A stretch of 64,000 nt of DNA, from contig CAZBFP010000018.1 of the NCBI GenBank assembly GCA_964491265.1, forward strand, positions 1-64,000, in the 5' to 3' direction. Both the position numbers and the translations under genes were made by a program. The notes under the pieces are model-generated. The model searched no databases, was not told where the DNA came from, and saw nothing but the letters and a program-made list of their open reading frames with translations. Shown one piece after another: positions 60,460 through 64,000 of the stretch. Every line of letters starts with the position of its first letter. Positions within the stretch are counted from its first letter, which is position 1. This DNA is from JBBAGC01 sp964491265 (lineage in GTDB: Bacteria > Spirochaetota > UBA4802 > UBA5550).

Positions 60460-61905
60460 TCAGGCTTTCCCTTCCCTTCCAAGTCTGTAGAGAATTATTC
60501 CAGCCATCAGCACTCCTGTGAATATCAGGATTACCGGTATGAATGTATGGGATGCTGCTGCAAATATTACGCTTTCCTTAAGCGTATCACTTACAGGGTC
60601 AGTGCCGAAACCGGGCAGGAACCATGAAGGCTTAAAAGCTGTAATGATTACAGCTGCTGATAGTATTATGAAAATATAGGCCTGATATTTTAAAACCCTC
60701 CCTGCAAACCTGGCCCCCGATTTCCTGTCCGCCCCGGAAAAAAGAATAGTAAAAATGAAAAAGAGTATAACCGCAGGGGTAATATATTTTAAATATTTCC
60801 CGTAAGTCATAAAGAGCATGGCATATTCAGTGATAACTGCCGGGTCCCCTTTTAATGTTACTGGCCCTCCGGAGCTTATCACCCCGTTTGATATGGTCAT
60901 GTCAACTGATCTGAGCTTTCCCCTGGCGTATTTTTCAATAAACCATGAATCGGACATGCTGAAAATTTTTGTGATAATCCATGGATTGCTGAGGCCCGGA
61001 ATGGTGCCTATGCTTTTAACAAAAACCCCGCTCAGGAGATGTCTCTCAGCACCATCTTCAGTTTTAACTCTCATGCTGATTCTAAGTGGAGGGAGCTTCA
61101 CAACTCTGAGATTTTCTATCATACCTGAATCTATATCAAACCTCTGGGTATAGACATTCCCTTCCTGAAGCTGTCTGTCGTGTGACATTAAAAAGTCCAG
61201 GTATCTGTTTATAAGATTTTTTAATTCAGCGTCTATAAACAGGGTATTTAATCTTTCTGTTAAAACCGGGCTGATTTTGTGAATATCCGCATAGATGGTA
61301 TTTAAAAATTCATTCTGTCTCGATTTAAGGATTTTTCCCGCCTCTTTCTCCCTGCTTTTCATATCTTTTTCAGCTTTCTTTAAATCACCTTCTGCAACAT
61401 CGAGTTCTTTTTCCAGCAGCCTGACCTGATCTCTCCCGAGTTTCCGGTAATCATCTATCCCCTTAAGTTCACCTTTGAGCTCAGCCAGCTTATTCTTTTT
61501 GAAAAGCTCAAATTCATCTTTACTTTTGAACTCATCTGAAGATTTAATCCACTTCAGTTTATCAAGCTCGCTGATCTGATTCCTGATCCGGTTATATTCT
61601 TCTGTGCGGTAAAAAGCATTGAAAGAGGCCAGGCTCTCTTCATAATTTTTTTTTATTTTTTCATATTCAGGCTTAAAGGCATTTATACCTGTTCTCTTTT
61701 CGATTTCACGTTTAATATCATTTTCAATTTCGAAGTTTTTTGCAGTAATGATCTGCTCAACCAGATTCATCTGCTTTATAATTCCGGTGTAGAACCTGTC
61801 AGTGGTAAAAAGCGCATGGCTTAGAGTGAGAACAATTAAAACCGGAATAATCAGAAACGCGGTAAAGGACAGAATATAAATCATAAATCCATTTTTCTTT
61901 GTCAT
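60460..61905 (-). CDS. Membrane protein with coiled-coil region, function unknown
   Basis: 481 residues. One N-terminal membrane segment (~8-30), a long periplasmic or cytosolic charged region with coiled-coil character (~75-200), a beta-rich middle, then three C-terminal membrane segments (~370-475). No catalytic motif is recognised. It is monocistronic. Confidence 0.6.
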   Translation of the reverse strand: MTKKNGFMIYILSFTAFLIIPVLIVLTLSHALFTTDRFYTGIIKQMNLVEQIITAKNFEIENDIKREIEKRTGINAFKPEYEKIKKNYEESLASFNAFYRTEEYNRIRNQISELDKLKWIKSSDEFKSKDEFELFKKNKLAELKGELKGIDDYRKLGRDQVRLLEKELDVAEGDLKKAEKDMKSREKEAGKILKSRQNEFLNTIYADIHKISPVLTERLNTLFIDAELKNLINRYLDFLMSHDRQLQEGNVYTQRFDIDSGMIENLRVVKLPPLRISMRVKTEDGAERHLLSGVFVKSIGTIPGLSNPWIITKIFSMSDSWFIEKYARGKLRSVDMTISNGVISSGGPVTLKGDPAVITEYAMLFMTYGKYLKYITPAVILFFIFTILFSGADRKSGARFAGRVLKYQAYIFIILSAAVIITAFKPSWFLPGFGTDPVSDTLKESVIFAAASHTFIPVILIFTGVLMAGIILYRLGREGKA

Positions 61906-62115
61906 AATCTGCTCCGTAAAAATATTTTCGATTCTATCTCAGTAATTGTTCCTGAAGATATTTTTATAGAAACAGCATTATTATACTAAAAGATATCTTC
62001 AAGAATTATTACTGTAAAATTTCAGATTTTTTTGATTATTCCGGTAAGTTATCTATATTGAAATCAGCAGGAAAATATTTATGCTCCATGAGATTGTATC
62101 AAAGGAGGTATAATT

Positions 62116-62406
62116 ATGAAAGCAGGATTATTACTTAACGGAAGCGGGGCCATTATTTATCTCACTTCTCACAAGGGGATTGTGGATGAACATCTTGTGA
62201 GAAAATTTAAGGCAAAGGGGATCAATAAATTTATGGCTTATGAACTTCCCCTTGAAGAGGTGAAAAAACGGTACGGGATGCACTACGATATTGTTCTTGG
62301 CGATCTTAATGAAAGTGATGATTTGCGTATACTCGATTATGACGGCACAAGAGCTTTCAAAATGTTCTCTTTCAGTGAGATGGGTGAGCCTTTTTATATT
62401 GAGTAA
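62116..62406 (+). CDS. Small cytosolic protein, function unknown
   Basis: 96 residues behind a strong AAAGGAGGT ribosome site. No signal peptide, membrane span or motif is recognised. Composition and the ordered hydrophobic pattern look like a real folded domain. Confidence 0.6.
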   Translation: MKAGLLLNGSGAIIYLTSHKGIVDEHLVRKFKAKGINKFMAYELPLEEVKKRYGMHYDIVLGDLNESDDLRILDYDGTRAFKMFSFSEMGEPFYIE

Positions 62407-62442
62407 AGGGGAATAGCGTATTTTTACTGCTTCTGAAGTATC

Positions 62443-62661
62443 TTAAGATGAGAATTCATCAGCAATAATTTTACGCGCTTTTCCAAAATCAGGACTGTTT
62501 ATCCAGTGAATTTTCAATCCTCTCCTTCTCATACCCTGGTAAACCTGGCGCGAATCGCCTGATATTATTTCTCCTTGAAATTTTTGGGCAAGCTGAACAG
62601 CCAGTTTTGTTTTTCCGCCTGCAGTGGGGCCGCAAATTGTTATAATATTGTATTTATTCAT
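62443..62661 (-). pseudogene. miaA: miaA remnant with internal deletion
   Basis: 72 residues. The first ~45 are the N-terminus of tRNA dimethylallyltransferase, with the P-loop GPTAGGKT and SGDSRQVYQGM. After QGM the sequence jumps to RRRGLKIHWINSPDF, which fits the C-terminal end of MiaA. About 200 central residues with the catalytic and tRNA-binding parts are missing, so the product cannot modify tRNA. The frame is open. Confidence 0.75.
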
Positions 62662-62784
62662 ATTTGAATTACTCCGCTCAAACCTGAAGTAAAAGGATTT
62701 TTTAACAATTACTTTTTGTGAAATATTATCATACTATCTTCCGATAATAATTACAATAACCAGACAATTCATTCCGGAGAAATA

Positions 62785-64000
62785 ATGGGAAATTATATAC
62801 TGCTTTTATCTTTTATACCTCTTCTGTTATACTACCTTGTATACTACAGGTATTTCTCCTCGGGTAAATCAAAGGTAAAGTTTTTAACAGCTTTTCTTTC
62901 AGGTACCGGTTTCGCGCTTTTTCTCCTGCTCATAAGCGGAGTAATATCAGCGTTTATTTTTAAGAGCAGTCCCATGGTCAGGGCTTTTTTAACTGCAGGG
63001 CTTATAGAAAAAGGTGGAGCCTTAATTATTCTATATATATTATTCAGGGATTATGAAGGGTTTTCTGTAAGGGAGGGGATTATTACAGGGATGTTTTTTG
63101 CCCTGGGATTTGCCTGCGTGGAGAATTTTTTTTACGCTTACGACCAGCCCGGTGTTGTGCTTTACATGAGGATTATATTCTCCGTCCCTCTCCATATAAC
63201 AACATGCGGTATGGTGGGCTTTTATCTGGCGATTTCATTTCTATGCAGTTCGAAGCTGAACCGGGTTAACTTTTTTATAAAGGCCCTTGTTATACCCTTA
63301 TTCTTTCATGCATTATTCGATTATCTGCTTTTTAAGGGGGGGAGTGGAGTTTATTTATCAGCACCTGTACTTATAATTGCAGCAGTGTTTCTGGAAATTA
63401 TGCTGGCCCGATCAGGGAGTATCTATTCAAAAATTGAACTGGATGTAATGGGGCTCGATTTCGAAGCCTGGAGGCTTAAGGACAGGCAGCCCAGGCATGA
63501 CAGATGGGTGAAAAGATACACAGGAATTTTGAAATCCAGACCAGCCCCATTTTTTGCATGGAATCCCGGCATAATAAAATTTATATTTGTTCTGATAATG
63601 ATAGGTGCTGCTGTTGCCGGATTCCCTGTATATAACTATTTCCAGGATCAGCTGGAGAGTATAATATACAGGGAGGAGGCAATCGCAGTATTTATACTCC
63701 TCCCCCTGTTTGTTGCATTTATGCTCCTCATTTCCGGGGGGGTAAATCCCATGTATTTTGTTAAAAGTCTTTTAAGCCTCCCTGTCATATCCGATGTGGA
63801 GCTTACTAGAGGAACAGTGAGAGAGAGCCTTGTAACAAATGATCTGACTTTGGGGAACTGTTTCCTTCAGACAACAGAACCTCTTGGCTTAAAAAATGAG
63901 GTATCACTCCGGTTTAAAATTTCAAGTCTGGAATCGGGAGCAGTTACAGGGAGGGTGGTATGGGAAAATCACCGGGGGCTCCACGATTCTTTTGGTTCTC
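62785..64000 (+). CDS. PrsW-family intramembrane protease with C-terminal PilZ-like domain (partial)
   Basis: At least 405 codons; it runs off the window end. The ATG has GGAG upstream. Several membrane segments span ~1-220, with the PrsW-type motifs EKGG (~75), ACVENFFYA (~110) and HALFDYLLF (~175), together the metal-site candidates. Two more membrane segments follow near 265-320. After ~340, TRGTVRESL and a VVWEN-type strand resemble a degenerate PilZ domain, which would bind cyclic di-GMP in typical members. Confidence 0.7.
   Translation, partial: MGNYILLLSFIPLLLYYLVYYRYFSSGKSKVKFLTAFLSGTGFALFLLLISGVISAFIFKSSPMVRAFLTAGLIEKGGALIILYILFRDYEGFSVREGIITGMFFALGFACVENFFYAYDQPGVVLYMRIIFSVPLHITTCGMVGFYLAISFLCSSKLNRVNFFIKALVIPLFFHALFDYLLFKGGSGVYLSAPVLIIAAVFLEIMLARSGSIYSKIELDVMGLDFEAWRLKDRQPRHDRWVKRYTGILKSRPAPFFAWNPGIIKFIFVLIMIGAAVAGFPVYNYFQDQLESIIYREEAIAVFILLPLFVAFMLLISGGVNPMYFVKSLLSLPVISDVELTRGTVRESLVTNDLTLGNCFLQTTEPLGLKNEVSLRFKISSLESGAVTGRVVWENHRGLHDSFGS

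Overview
The window is a chromosome segment from an AT-rich (roughly 40% G+C by eye), Gram-negative-type, probably strictly anaerobic bacterium. It encodes a TolC/RND efflux pair, several Fe-S and CoA-linked redox genes, hydrogenase-maturation genes and a full ectoine operon, which suggests a saline, anoxic habitat such as marine or hypersaline sediment. The mix of PilZ/PrsW, PAS-rich sensor kinase, HD-GYP and ferredoxin genes would fit a spirochaete or a deltaproteobacterium-like lineage. The sequence alone does not settle the taxon.

Layout. 1-3020 is an integron-like module: a tyrosine recombinase (1792-2898), a divergent promoter region, a 54-bp repeat ending in GTTTAAC, and a GNAT/YoaP-like gene (193-966) bracketed by two attC-like imperfect palindromes. 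3077-15631 holds housekeeping and transport genes: a hydrolase, a membrane protein, a phosphoribosyltransferase-PlsC-DUF362 ferredoxin operon, a CPA1 antiporter, a thioredoxin reductase-glutaredoxin-like pair, and an amino-acid ABC transporter without an ATPase. 15981-21538 is an RND permease-TolC-TetR locus without an adaptor. 22072-28957 carries a STAS protein, a minimal nucleotidyltransferase, gpmI, a TPR protein, mobB, mobA and purF, followed by tRNA-Trp (29007-29079). 29230-36491 has a SEC-C protein, an internally deleted SWIM/SNF2 protein, an acyltransferase and a hypB-oxidoreductase-hypA operon. 37097-40712 is ask-ectC-ectB-ectA.

The most unusual block is 42317-49845. It is a tight minus-strand operon encoding a helical protein of unknown function, two 2-hydroxyacyl-CoA-dehydratase-like (HgdB-like) proteins, two BadF/HgdC-type activase ATPases, a short acetyl-CoA-synthase-like protein that ends in a four-cysteine motif, and a CooC-like ATPase with the nickel-type CxC motif. 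It ends in the remnant of a third activase. Most junctions overlap or abut, so these proteins probably form one ATP-driven, low-potential redox system whose substrate I cannot name. A TetR regulator and a GMC-type oxidoreductase lie upstream. A GIY-YIG gene embedded in dispersed repeats interrupts the operon.

52372-60146 contains a 2051-residue hybrid sensor kinase, an HD-GYP response regulator and a DUF5698-type membrane protein. 60460-64000 has an unknown membrane protein, a small conserved-looking protein, a deleted miaA and a PrsW-type protease running off the end.

Spacers are rich in dispersed palindromic repeats and MITE-like elements. Three genes (SNF2, miaA and the third activase) survive only as N-terminus/C-terminus joins, which points to ongoing deletion or to an assembly artefact.
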